Positions 23,661 through 31,970 of a stretch of DNA of 44,247 bases are shown here, in pieces (the first letter of the stretch is position 1; every line of letters begins with the position of its first letter). The DNA is from JBBQDZ01 sp038237515 (GTDB lineage: Bacteria > Actinomycetota > Thermoleophilia > Gaiellales > Gaiellaceae). Location: the NCBI GenBank assembly GCA_038237515.1, contig JBBRYP010000029.1, forward strand, positions 1 to 44,247, written 5' to 3'. Under the pieces are notes generated by a model, which saw only the letters and a program-made list of their open reading frames with translations, had not been told where the DNA came from and did no database searches. Both the position numbers and the translations under genes were made by a program.

Positions 23661-24754
23661 CGTACGCGTTCTTCCTCCCGTGCCGACAGGTCCGCGAGAA
23701 GGTACAGCGAGCCGGTCACGAGGACCGGGGACCGCAGCTCGTGCGCGCGCGCGAGCGCGGCTACGGGGTCGGGGATCGCCTCGACGTAGGCGAAATAGAC
23801 CCGCGCTCGTTCTGCCAGCTCTTCCGCTTCGAGTGCGCGGAGGTTCGAGGACCGGGTCGCGACGAACACCTCGGCGTGCGGCGCAAGTGCTCGGAGCAGG
23901 CCGTCGATGTCCTTGTCCTCGAGGATCGAAGCGACGATCGATCCGAGCGGCGGCAGGTGCGGCTCGATGTGCCGCAAGGCCTCGACGGTGTGCGCGCCGT
24001 CGCGCACCTCGCCCTCACGCAGCTCGAGACGGCCGGGCAGCGCGACACCGCGCGCCGGCGTCGGGTCGACTGGGCGCTCGAGGAACGCCTGAGCGGCAGC
24101 GTGGGCAACGGCTGTGTTGTCCGATGAGGCAACTACTATCGAGCTCGGCTGATGCTCCCGCGCGATCGACTCCCACTCCGCCTCGCCAAGCACGATGGCC
24201 GAGCCCGGCTGCGCGACGGCGAGCTTCTCGCGCGCGATCGCCTCGCGCGTCTCGCCGAGCACCTCGGTGTGCTCGCGCGCGACGTTCGTCAGTACTGCAA
24301 CGCGGCTGCGGAGCACATTCGTCGCGTCGTGGCGGCCGCCGAGGCCCGCCTCCACGACGGCGGCGGCCACGCCCTCTGCGGCGAACTCCAGCAGCGCCGC
24401 GGCGGTGATCGTCTCGAACTGCGTCGTGCCGAGCCGCTCAGCGTCCTCGCGCACCCGCCCGATCGCCCGCTCGAAGTCGGTCTCCTCGCCGCCGACCCGG
24501 ATCCGCTCGCTCCAGCCGGAGACGTGCGGCGAGAGGTAGGTGCCGACCTCGATGCGCTCGGCAACGAGCAGAGCCTCGATCATCCGAGCGGTTGTCGACT
24601 TGCCGTTCGTACCGACGACGTGGATCGCCTCGTAGGCGAGTTGCGGGTCGCCGAGGGCGCGGAGCAGCACCCGCATCCGCTCGAGGCCGAAGCCGTCGCG
24701 CGGCCAGGGCGAGAGCGACTCGAGCCAGGCGGTGTGCCTAGCCTCCGATCGCAT
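23636..24754 (-). CDS. folC: Folylpolyglutamate synthase / dihydrofolate synthase
   Basis: 372 residues from ATG at 24754, which lies within the end of valS. Mur-ligase fold: P-loop HVVGTNGKSTTARMIE (about 45-60), LSPHVSGWSERIRVGG, ETITAAALLEF, VEAGLGGRHDATNVL, and the C-terminal lobe with SILEDKDIDGLL and LVTGSLYLLADL. It adds glutamate to folates and/or dihydropteroate. It is shorter than typical FolC (about 420 residues), mostly through trimmed linkers. Paired with valS as in many bacteria. Confidence 0.93.
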   Translation of the reverse strand: MRSEARHTAWLESLSPWPRDGFGLERMRVLLRALGDPQLAYEAIHVVGTNGKSTTARMIEALLVAERIEVGTYLSPHVSGWSERIRVGGEETDFERAIGRVREDAERLGTTQFETITAAALLEFAAEGVAAAVVEAGLGGRHDATNVLRSRVAVLTNVAREHTEVLGETREAIAREKLAVAQPGSAIVLGEAEWESIAREHQPSSIVVASSDNTAVAHAAAQAFLERPVDPTPARGVALPGRLELREGEVRDGAHTVEALRHIEPHLPPLGSIVASILEDKDIDGLLRALAPHAEVFVATRSSNLRALEAEELAERARVYFAYVEAIPDPVAALARAHELRSPVLVTGSLYLLADLSAREEERVRCRTLVSG

Positions 24755-27149
24755 CGAGCTCGCTTCGATACCGCTCGAGCTTCGTCCGCTCTGCATTGAC
24801 CACCTCCGCCGGCGCGTTCCGAACGAAGCGATCGTTCGCGAGCATCCGCTCACCGCGAGCGATCTCCTCGCGCAGCCGCCCGCGCTCCGCCTCCACGTTC
24901 CCGTTCGCCCGCTGGCGCTCGGGGCGGACGACGGCGTCGAAGATGCGCTTCTCGTCTCTGTCGAGGGCCGGCAGGACCCCGCTGCGGCGGAAGATCGCGG
25001 CCGCCTCGTGCACGCGGTCGAGCGCCGCCTCAGCTTCGGCGAAGCGGCCGTCGGGCTGCGGCCACAGGGCTACGATGAGCCGGGTTTGCCGGTCTGGCAG
25101 GTGACTCCAGATCTCCTCCGTGACGTGCGGCATGACGGGGTGCAGGAGCGCGAGCAGCCGCTCCAGAGCAGCAAGCGCCGTCGCTCGCGCCTGCGCATCG
25201 CCGGCCGCGAGGCGCGGCTTGATCGACTCGGCGTACCAGCTGCAGAAGTCCCCGAAAGTGAGGTGGTAGAGCGCCTGAGCGGCGTGCGCGAAGTCGAAGG
25301 CGGCGAAGTGATCCTCGACCTCCGCTTGCACGCGGTCGAGGCGGGCGAGGATCCAGCGTTCCTCGACGGCGGCCGGACGAGCCTCGATGCCCGGGTCGGC
25401 GTCCGAGAGCAGGAGCCGGCTCACGTTCCACAGCTTGTTCGCAAGCTTGCGGCCCTCCTCGATCGCGCCCACGGAGAAGCGCACGTCCTGCGAGGACGAC
25501 ATTTTGAGGAGGCCGTAGCGCGTCGCGTCGGCGCCATGCTCGTCGATCAGCGTGGTCGGGTCGATGCCGGTTCCGAGGCTCTTGGACATCCGTCGACCGT
25601 CGGGAGCGAGGATCATCGCGTGGTAGTTGACGGCGCTGAACGGAATGTCGCCCATCAGCTCGAGCCCCGCCCAGATCATCCGCGAGACCCAGAGGAAGTT
25701 GATGTCGCGCCCCGTGGAGCAAACGTCGCCGGGGTAGAACCGGTCGAGGTCGGGAGTCGGGTCCGGCCAGCCGAGGGTCGCAAAGGGCCAGAGCGCCGAG
25801 GAGAACCAGGTGTCGAGGACATCCTCGTCCTGCCGCAGCTCGCCGTTGCCGCAGCTCGCACAGGCGCTCGGCGCTCTCTCGGCGATCGTCTCGTGGCCGT
25901 TCGGGCAGTACCAGACAGGGATCCGGTGCCCCCACCAGAGCTGACGCGAGACGCACCAGGGCCGGATGTTCTCGAGGTAGGACAGCATCACGTTCGTCTG
26001 CTGCCCTGGCTTCGAGCGGACACGCCCGTCTCGAAGCGCGGCTATCGCCGGCTGCACGAGCTCCTCCATCTCGCACCACCACTGGAGGAGCACGAGCGGC
26101 TCGATCCGATCGCCCGACCGGTTGCAGTGCCCGACCGCATGACGGTAGTGCTCTCGCTTCTCGAGCAGCCCCTGCTCCTTCAGCCGCGCCAGGATCAGCT
26201 CCTCGGCGTCGGACTGGGTCATCCCTGTGAACTCGCCCGCCTCGTCGGTCATCCGACCGTCGAGACCTATCACCATCGGCTCCGGTAGGCCGTGCGTGCG
26301 CCCGAGCTCCCAGTCGAGCGGGTCGTGCCCGGGCGTCACCTTGAGCGCCCCGGTCCCGAAGCCGCGCTCGACGCGCTCGTCCGCGATGACCGGCACCCGC
26401 CTGCCGGCGACGGGCACGATCACCTCGCGGCCGACGAGGTCGCGATACCGCTCGTCCGCCGGGTGCACCGCCACGGCAACGTCGCCGAGCATCGTCGGCG
26501 GACGCACTGTGGCGATCGTGACGTGGCCAGAACCGTCGGCGAGCGGGTAACGGATCCAGTTCAGCGTGTCGTCGACCTCGATGTGGTCGACCTCGAGGTC
26601 CGACACGGTGCTCGCGCAACCCGGGCACCAGTTGACGATCCGCGTGCCGCGGTAGACGTAGCCCTTCTCGGCGAGGTGGACGAAGAAGCGCATCACCGCC
26701 CGCGTGTACCCCTCGTCCATCGTGAAGCGGTGGCGCCGGTAGTCGAGCGAGGCGCCGAGGGAGCGCAGCTGGCCCATGATCTGGCCGCCGTAGTCGCGGA
26801 TGAACGCGAAGCAGCGCTCGACGAAGGCGTCGCGCCCCAGGTCCTGGCGCGTCAGCCCCTCGGCCGCGAGGCGCCGGACCATCACCGCCTGGAGCGCGAT
26901 GGAGGCATGGTCGTAGCCGGGCTGCCACAGTGCGTTGAAGCCGCGCATCCTGTGCCAGCGGATGAGCACGTCCTGGCAGGACGCGTTCAGCGCGTGGCCC
27001 ATGTGCAGCCGATCGGTCACGTTCGGCGGCGGCAGGCAGATCACGAACGTCTCCCGCGCATCGTCGGCGTGGGCGGCGTAGAGGCCCTCGTCCTCCCACG
27101 TGCCCTGCCAACGCTCCTCCACACCCTGCGGCCTGTAGAGCGGCTCCAT
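24738..27149 (-). CDS. valS: Valyl-tRNA synthetase
   Basis: 803 residues, short for ValRS (about 860-950). Class I features: HMGH (49-52, after PPPNVT), RMSKS loop, anticodon domain (RLLALLHPVMPHVTEEIWSHLP), and a C-terminal coiled coil (RGRLREEIARGERMLANDRF). Several usually invariant spots differ: PPPNVTD instead of PPPNVTG, DHASIALQ instead of DHAGIATQ, and TVRPPT (214-219) instead of TTRPET in the editing domain. HDP-D residues D276/D279 of the editing pocket remain. Assigned with confidence, but proofreading may be altered. Confidence 0.95.
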   Translation of the reverse strand: MEPLYRPQGVEERWQGTWEDEGLYAAHADDARETFVICLPPPNVTDRLHMGHALNASCQDVLIRWHRMRGFNALWQPGYDHASIALQAVMVRRLAAEGLTRQDLGRDAFVERCFAFIRDYGGQIMGQLRSLGASLDYRRHRFTMDEGYTRAVMRFFVHLAEKGYVYRGTRIVNWCPGCASTVSDLEVDHIEVDDTLNWIRYPLADGSGHVTIATVRPPTMLGDVAVAVHPADERYRDLVGREVIVPVAGRRVPVIADERVERGFGTGALKVTPGHDPLDWELGRTHGLPEPMVIGLDGRMTDEAGEFTGMTQSDAEELILARLKEQGLLEKREHYRHAVGHCNRSGDRIEPLVLLQWWCEMEELVQPAIAALRDGRVRSKPGQQTNVMLSYLENIRPWCVSRQLWWGHRIPVWYCPNGHETIAERAPSACASCGNGELRQDEDVLDTWFSSALWPFATLGWPDPTPDLDRFYPGDVCSTGRDINFLWVSRMIWAGLELMGDIPFSAVNYHAMILAPDGRRMSKSLGTGIDPTTLIDEHGADATRYGLLKMSSSQDVRFSVGAIEEGRKLANKLWNVSRLLLSDADPGIEARPAAVEERWILARLDRVQAEVEDHFAAFDFAHAAQALYHLTFGDFCSWYAESIKPRLAAGDAQARATALAALERLLALLHPVMPHVTEEIWSHLPDRQTRLIVALWPQPDGRFAEAEAALDRVHEAAAIFRRSGVLPALDRDEKRIFDAVVRPERQRANGNVEAERGRLREEIARGERMLANDRFVRNAPAEVVNAERTKLERYRSELDAIGG

Positions 27150-27575
27150 CTCCCGATTCTACGGACGCCCGTTCCTGCTCAAGCAGCCGTCGCGGTCTGC
27201 GGGCGGGCGGCTTTGCGGGTGATGGACAGCGTCTGTGCCCAGAGAACCTCCTCGGCGTTCTTGGAGGGCTGTTGGTATGCACGAGCCGGTAGGCGAGTTG
27301 CACGTGCCCGGAGGGGGCGAAGGGGGGAACTCCGTTCCCCCCTTGGAGCGGAGGCGAAGCCGCAGCGATAACTCCAACATCCGCAACGCCGCCGGGGGGT
27401 CTCGGGGGGCGAAAGCCCCCCCGAAAGCGCAGCGCCTCAATTCGCGCCCTTCACTTTCCTCGCCCCGCGCTTTCCTCCCCCTCGCCGCCCCCCAGTCGGA
27501 CTCGTTGCGCCGGGGTCGGGCTCGTTGCGGTCCGGAAAGCCGCCCGCTTCGGCCGTCGGGAAAGCGGCGTTTTTC
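27150..27575. repeat. Gene-free stretch upstream of valS, mostly repeat R3
   Basis: This 426-base stretch between valS and the ISL3 element contains repeat R3 (27227-27450), then a low-complexity tail with two CTCGTTGCG blocks and CCGGAAAGCCG that also follow other repeat copies. No gene or clear promoter is visible, though the valS promoter must lie here. Confidence 0.6.
27227..27450 (+). repeat. G-rich double-hairpin repeat, copy R3
   Basis: Same leader (GTCTGTGCCCAGAGAACCTC), TTGGTATGCACGAGCCGG, hairpin 1 with an 11-bp AAGGGGGGAAC/GTTCCCCCCTT stem, GGCGAAGCCGCAGCGATAAC, and hairpin 2 as in R1. The tail differs (CAGCGCCTCAATTCGCGCCC). Confidence 0.85.
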
Positions 27576-27589
27576 GGCTCTTCCGGCAT

Positions 27590-27826
27590 TCACGTGGGTA
27601 GCTCGATCGGGACGCGGCCGCAGACGAGTCGGATGAGGGCGAGCAGCGAGTCGAGGCGGCGGAAGCCTCTGGAGCGGTGGGAGATCAGGCGCACGGTCGA
27701 GTTCATCGCTTCCAGGCGGGCGTTGGAAAGGCCGAGCCGGATTGCGTTGACGATGCCGTCGCGGTGCTCGCTGAGCGTGCGGGCGAGCCTGACGAAGGGA
27801 ACGAGCAAGCTGCAGCCGGTAGTCAT
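27590..27826 (-). pseudogene. ISL3 transposase, C-terminal piece in a second frame
   Basis: 78 residues from an ATG that overlaps the TGA of the larger piece. It contains VPFVRLARTLSEHRDGI and LGLSNARLEAMNS, with E39 the third residue of the DDE triad, then IRLVCGRVPIELP, the normal ISL3 C-terminus. Split from D164 and D219, it cannot be active alone. Whether frameshifting or re-initiation joins the parts is unknown; no slippery heptamer is visible. Confidence 0.75.
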
Positions 27827-28818
27827 TGCTCGAGCAGCGGCGCCGCCTGGTCGCCGTCGAAGACGGCGCGCAGCTGGTCGCAGAGCAGCCAGCCACGGTA
27901 GACGCGCTCGTTCGTCTGGGCGAGCTCCTCGATCAGGCCGCGCTGTCCCTCGGTGAGTGTGTCGGCGCGCTGGCGGAGCACGAAGCGGGTGCCCTTCAGC
28001 CAGACAGCACGGCGCGGGTCCTGCTTTCTCAGCCGCTGCCAGTCCTGGCGGCGGAGCGTGTCGAGCGCTTCGCCGGCGAGCTTGATCACGTGGAAGGGGT
28101 CGGCGCAGACGAGCGCGTTCGGCGCCCGCTCCCGGATCACCTGCTGCCAGGCAGGAGCAAGGTCGGCCGAGACCGCTTCCAGCAGCTTGCAGCGCTCCTC
28201 GCCGAGCTCGTCGAAGAAGCTGTGCAGGACGGCGCGGCTGCGGCCGGGCTGCGCCCAGACGATCCGGCCCGTGTCGTGGCAGACGACCCAGAGCAGGTAG
28301 CGGCGGCCCTTGCGGTAGGAGACCTCGTCGATCCCGATCCGGCTCAGCCCCGCCAGCCACTGCTCGCCACTCGCCGCCGCGGCCTCAGCGACGACGCGTT
28401 CGATCATCCTGCCGACCGTCGCCCAGTCGATCCGCAGCAGCCGCGCCACGACCGTCTTCGGCGCGTCCCGCGCCGGCCAGACGCAGCTGTCCTCGAAGGC
28501 GCGCGTGAAGCGGCTCCCAGACCGCGCGAACGGCAGCTCCTCGCTGACGACACCGCAGTCGGGGCAGGCGAGCCGGCGCACCTCCAGCCGCAACAGGCAG
28601 GGCGTGCGCAGCACATCGAGGTGGCGCAGCGTCCGGATCGAGCCGTCGTAGCTCGCCCGCGTCCGGAAACCGCAGCGCGGACACCGAAGCCACCCTCGAG
28701 CCGGCCGCGCCAGCTCGACCAGCAGCCGCTCCTCACCCCACTCCCCCGTCGACTCGACCGCCACAACGCGCACGCCCTCCAGACGCAGCAGCCGCTTCAA
28801 TAGCGTCATCACGCGCAT
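27823..28818 (-). pseudogene. ISL3 transposase, N-terminal piece
   Basis: 331 residues. Two CxxC pairs (C46/C49, C85/C88) form the zinc-finger region, followed by a helix-turn-helix (VVARLLRIDWATVGRMIE) and the DDE domain with D164 (IGIDEVSYRKG) and D219 (VSADLAPAW). The frame ends LLEQ-TGA, about 80 residues short of family length; the remainder is in another frame from 27826. Probably inactivated by an indel and substitution. Confidence 0.85.
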
Positions 28819-28976
28819 CCGCCGCTCCTTCCTCGATTGACTCTTGGTCGAGCAACCGAGCCTACGAGGACGGCGGATCGCGCGTGGCTACCCCACCAGC
28901 CGTCCCACCGCATCAACCTACGCAGCTACCCACGCGAGTACACGAAGAGCCGTTTTCGGCGGTGATGGAGACCCCG

Positions 28977-29150
28977 TTGGCATGCACGAGCCGGCAGGCG
29001 AGTGCACGTGCCTGGAGAGGGCGAAGGGGGAACCCGGTTCCCCTTGGAGCGGAGGCGAAGCCGCAGCGACAACTCCAACAGCCGCAACGCCGCCGAGGGT
29101 CTCGGGGCGAGAGAGCCCCCCGGCAAGCGAAGCGACCTAATTCGCCGCGC
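28977..29150 (+). repeat. G-rich double-hairpin repeat, copy R4
   Basis: TTGGCATGCACGAGCCGG, hairpin 1 AAGGGGGAAC-CC-GGTTCCCCTT, GGAGCGGAGGCGAAGCCGCA, then hairpin 2 in shortened form and AAGCGACCTAATTCGCC. Somewhat diverged. With the IS end it fills the 352-base gene-free gap between the transposase and the SDR gene, and lies at the 3' end of the PHA operon. Confidence 0.8.
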
Positions 29151-29170
29151 GCGGAATGCGCAGCTGCTTT

Positions 29171-29875
29171 CTACCGGGCGGTCCACCCCAGATCCATCGT
29201 GAACGGCACCCCGGTGAACGCGCGGCCGCCGGGGCCGACGAGGAAGGCGACCGCCTCCGCGACCTCCTCCGGCTCGAGCAGCCGCTTGACCGCGTGGGGC
29301 GCGAGGATGACTTCATCCAGGACCCGCTCTTCCGGCAGGCCGTGCGCCTGCGCCTGCGCTGCGATCTGCACCTCCACGAGCGGCGTCCGGACGAAGCCGG
29401 GACAGACCGCGGTCGCGAGGATCCCGCGCGCGGCGCCCTCGAGCGCAAGGCCCTTCACGAGGCCGAGCAGGCCGTGCTTCGCCGCCACGTACGCGGACTT
29501 GAAGGGGGAAGCGACGAGCGCGTGCGCGGACGCGATCCCCACGAAGCGCCCGTCGCCGCTCTCCGCCAGCGCCTCCCACGCATAGCGCGCCAGCAGGAAT
29601 GGGCTCGTCAGGAGCACCGCGATCAGCTCGTCCCACCGATCCTCCGGAAACTGCGCCACCGGCGCGACGTGCTGGAGGCCTGCGTTCGCGATCACCGCGT
29701 CGAGCCGGCCGAAGCGCTCGATCGCGGCTTCGACGACCGCCCGGTTCCCCTCGCGCGTCGCGAGGTCGCCGTCTTCGACGTCGACGCCGTGGACGGCGAC
29801 GCCGTCGGCTTCGAGCCGCGCGACAATCGCACGCCCGATCCCGCCGCGCGCGCCCGTGACGAGCGCGGCCCTCAC
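29171..29875 (-). CDS. SDR oxidoreductase, 3-hydroxybutyrate dehydrogenase-like
   Basis: 234 residues from GTG, overlapping the MaoC gene stop (GTGA). Rossmann motif TGARGGIG (8-15), NAG (64-66), catalytic Y129 and K133 in SAYVAAKHG. The block IASAHALVASPFKSAYVAAK and FVRTPLVEVQIAAQAQAHGL, plus LAPHAVKRLLEPEEVA, closely follow BdhA-type D-beta-hydroxybutyrate dehydrogenases rather than PhaB. It would interconvert acetoacetate-level and (R)-3-hydroxyacyl-level compounds. Last gene of the PHA operon. Confidence 0.9.
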   Translation of the reverse strand: MRAALVTGARGGIGRAIVARLEADGVAVHGVDVEDGDLATREGNRAVVEAAIERFGRLDAVIANAGLQHVAPVAQFPEDRWDELIAVLLTSPFLLARYAWEALAESGDGRFVGIASAHALVASPFKSAYVAAKHGLLGLVKGLALEGAARGILATAVCPGFVRTPLVEVQIAAQAQAHGLPEERVLDEVILAPHAVKRLLEPEEVAEAVAFLVGPGGRAFTGVPFTMDLGWTAR

Positions 29876-30300
29876 CGCAGGAAGCGGAAGACGAGCTGGG
29901 CGACGCACACAGGCTTCTCGGAGCCTTCCCGCTCGACGGTCGCGTCGATCCGCGCCTGGTCGCCGCCGGCGACCTCCTCGACGTTCTCGATCCGGAAGCT
30001 CGCACGCACGCGCGAGCCCGAGGGAACGGGTGCGGGAAAGCGCACTCGGTCGACGCCGTAGTTGACCGTCAGCCGGTAGCCGGCGTCGCCCGCGAGCTGG
30101 AACCAGAGCTCGGGCAGCACCGAGAGGGTCAGGAACCCATGGGCGACGGTCGTCCCGAACGGGCCGGACGCCGCGCGCTCGGGGTCGACGTGGATCCACT
30201 GGTTGTCCCCGGTCGAGCCGGCGAAGCCGTCGATCCGCTCCTGCGAGATCTCGACCCAGTCGGAGGGCCCGAGCTCGCGTCCCTGCTCGACGAGGCTCAT
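29872..30300 (-). CDS. MaoC-like (R)-specific enoyl-CoA hydratase (PhaJ type)
   Basis: 142 residues, one hot-dog fold. The hydratase-2 motif FAGSTGDNQWIHVDPERA carries catalytic D32 and H37, followed by GTTVAHGFLTLSVLPEL. Such single-domain enzymes hydrate enoyl-CoA to (R)-3-hydroxyacyl-CoA, the monomer for PHA synthase. ATG overlaps the phaC stop by 4 bp, supporting a role in monomer supply. Confidence 0.92.
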   Translation of the reverse strand: MSLVEQGRELGPSDWVEISQERIDGFAGSTGDNQWIHVDPERAASGPFGTTVAHGFLTLSVLPELWFQLAGDAGYRLTVNYGVDRVRFPAPVPSGSRVRASFRIENVEEVAGGDQARIDATVEREGSEKPVCVAQLVFRFLR

Positions 30301-31970
30301 CCGCGGACGTACCTCCCTGGTGCCGGCTCGCCGTCCGGAAGCTCCGGCGGGCTCACGCGCTCGCCCGAGCGGGCGGAGGCCCAGGCGGCCCAGTCCTCCC
30401 ACCAGCTTCCGTGGACGCGCTCGGCGCCGGCGAGCCATTCGCCGGGGTCGGCCGGGGTCGCCCCGTTCACGCGGTAGCTCGCCTTCGGGTCGCCGGGAGG
30501 ATTGACCATCCCGGCGATGTGCCCGCCGGAGGTCAGCACGTGCCGCGCCTCGCCGCCGACGAGCTGGGTCACGCGGTAGACCGAGCTCCACGGCGCGATG
30601 TGGTCGTTCTGCGCCGAGAGGACGTAGAGGGGCGTGTCGACCTTCGAGAGGTCGACCGGCGACCCGTCGATCTCGAAGGCCCCCGGCCGGACGAGCCGGT
30701 TCTCCAGGTAGCACGTGCGCAGGTACTGCGCGTGCATCTCCGCCGGCATCCGGGTCGAGTCGGCATTCCAGGCGAGGATGTCGAATGCGGGCGGCTCTTT
30801 GCCCATGTACCAGCCGGAGACCACGTAGTTCCAGACTAGGTCGTTGCCTCGTAGCCACGTGAAGGTGCCTGCCATCTGCGAGGCCTCGAGGTAGCCTCGG
30901 CGGCGGATCTGCCGCTCGAGACGCTCGATCGTCCGCTCGTCGGTGAAGGCGCCGAGGACTCCCGGATCGCCGAAGTGGACGAGCGTGTTGGTGAGCGTCG
31001 CCCAACCGACACGGCCTCCCTCGGCCCGAGAGGCGAGCGCGCCGAGCGCCATCATCGTCAGCGTCCCTCCGAGGCAGACCGAGAGGACGTTCACCTGCGC
31101 CGATCCCGTCAGCTCCGCCGCGCGGTCGAGCGCGGCCAGGAGCCCCCGGCGCAGGTAGTCGTCGAGCCGGAGCGAGGCGAGCGTCGCGTCAGGGTTGCGA
31201 TAGCTGATCGCGAACACGGTGAAGCCCTGCCGCACCGCAAACTCGATGAACGAGCGGCCCGGCGCCAGATCCATGACGTAGTACTTGTTGATCCACGGAG
31301 GACTGAAGACGAAGGGCTGCGCGAAGACCTGCTCGGTCTGCGGCTCGTAGGCGATCAGCTCCATCAGGTCGTTTCGCAGCACGACCCGACCCGGCGTCAT
31401 CGCCAGGTTGCGGCCGACCTCGAAGGCGTCCCGGTCGATCTGACGGGGCATGCCGCCGTTCTCCGTCACGTCCCGCAGGAAGTTGCCGAAGCCTCTCGCC
31501 ATGCTGAGGCCGCCCGTGTCGATCGCCTCCTTGACGACGGCGGGGTTCAGCCACGGCAGATTCGAGGGAGCGGCGGCATCCAGAAGCAGCTCGAGTGCGA
31601 ACTCCGCCTTGCGCTTCGTCGCCGGAGGCAGGTCGGCGGCGTCGAGCAGGCGTCGAGCGCCGCGCGAGCCGGCGAGGTAGCTCCCGAGCAGGCCGACGAG
31701 GAACGGGTTCTCGCTCCACGCTCGGTCGGAGAAGCGGCGGTCGCCGCGGGCGGGCTTCTCGGGCGGCTCGCCGTTCGACCCGAGCAGTCGCCGGCCGGCG
31801 TCGAGCGCGACCCGAGCCTCGTCGACGGCGACGCCCGCGGCCGCCGAAAGAACCCGCTCCGGCCGCAGCGCCAGCCACGTCCCCGCCTCGGCGAGTGCGG
31901 CGCCGAGCGAGACCGGGTCGAGCGCACCCAGGTCGAGCCCGTACTGAAGGTCCTCGAGGGGCGTACTCAT
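30297..31970 (-). CDS. phaC: Poly(3-hydroxyalkanoate) synthase (PhaC)
   Basis: 557 residues, class I-like length. The N-terminal domain is followed by an alpha/beta catalytic domain with nucleophile C299 in NVLSVCLGGTL, D456 (SAQNDHIAPW) and H484 (GGHIAGMVNP). FVFSPPWINKYYVMDL and NDLVWNYVVSGWYMGKEPPAFDIL are family signatures. The lipase-like box is SxCxG where GxCxG is usual. It polymerises (R)-3-hydroxyacyl-CoA into storage polyester. No phasin or depolymerase lies in the operon. Overlaps both neighbours by 4 bp. Confidence 0.95.
   Translation of the reverse strand: MSTPLEDLQYGLDLGALDPVSLGAALAEAGTWLALRPERVLSAAAGVAVDEARVALDAGRRLLGSNGEPPEKPARGDRRFSDRAWSENPFLVGLLGSYLAGSRGARRLLDAADLPPATKRKAEFALELLLDAAAPSNLPWLNPAVVKEAIDTGGLSMARGFGNFLRDVTENGGMPRQIDRDAFEVGRNLAMTPGRVVLRNDLMELIAYEPQTEQVFAQPFVFSPPWINKYYVMDLAPGRSFIEFAVRQGFTVFAISYRNPDATLASLRLDDYLRRGLLAALDRAAELTGSAQVNVLSVCLGGTLTMMALGALASRAEGGRVGWATLTNTLVHFGDPGVLGAFTDERTIERLERQIRRRGYLEASQMAGTFTWLRGNDLVWNYVVSGWYMGKEPPAFDILAWNADSTRMPAEMHAQYLRTCYLENRLVRPGAFEIDGSPVDLSKVDTPLYVLSAQNDHIAPWSSVYRVTQLVGGEARHVLTSGGHIAGMVNPPGDPKASYRVNGATPADPGEWLAGAERVHGSWWEDWAAWASARSGERVSPPELPDGEPAPGRYVRG

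Larger units (their letters stand above)
27576..28951 (-). mobile_element. ISL3-family insertion sequence, 1376 bp
   Basis: Terminal inverted repeats of about 28 bp: left GGCTCTTCCGGCATTCACGT..., right (reversed) GGCTCTTCGTGTACTCGCGT..., both ending GTGGGTAGCT. GGCTCTT ends are characteristic of ISL3. Flanks are CGTTTTTC and GTTTTCGG, similar but not an exact 8-bp duplication. The element is flanked by same-orientation repeats R3 and R4. It carries a transposase split into two frames. Confidence 0.85.

Noticed and set aside
27823..27826. Programmed frameshift in the ISL3 transposase
   Set aside because: No slippery heptamer or downstream pseudoknot is evident and ISL3 transposases are normally a single frame; treated as a mutation.
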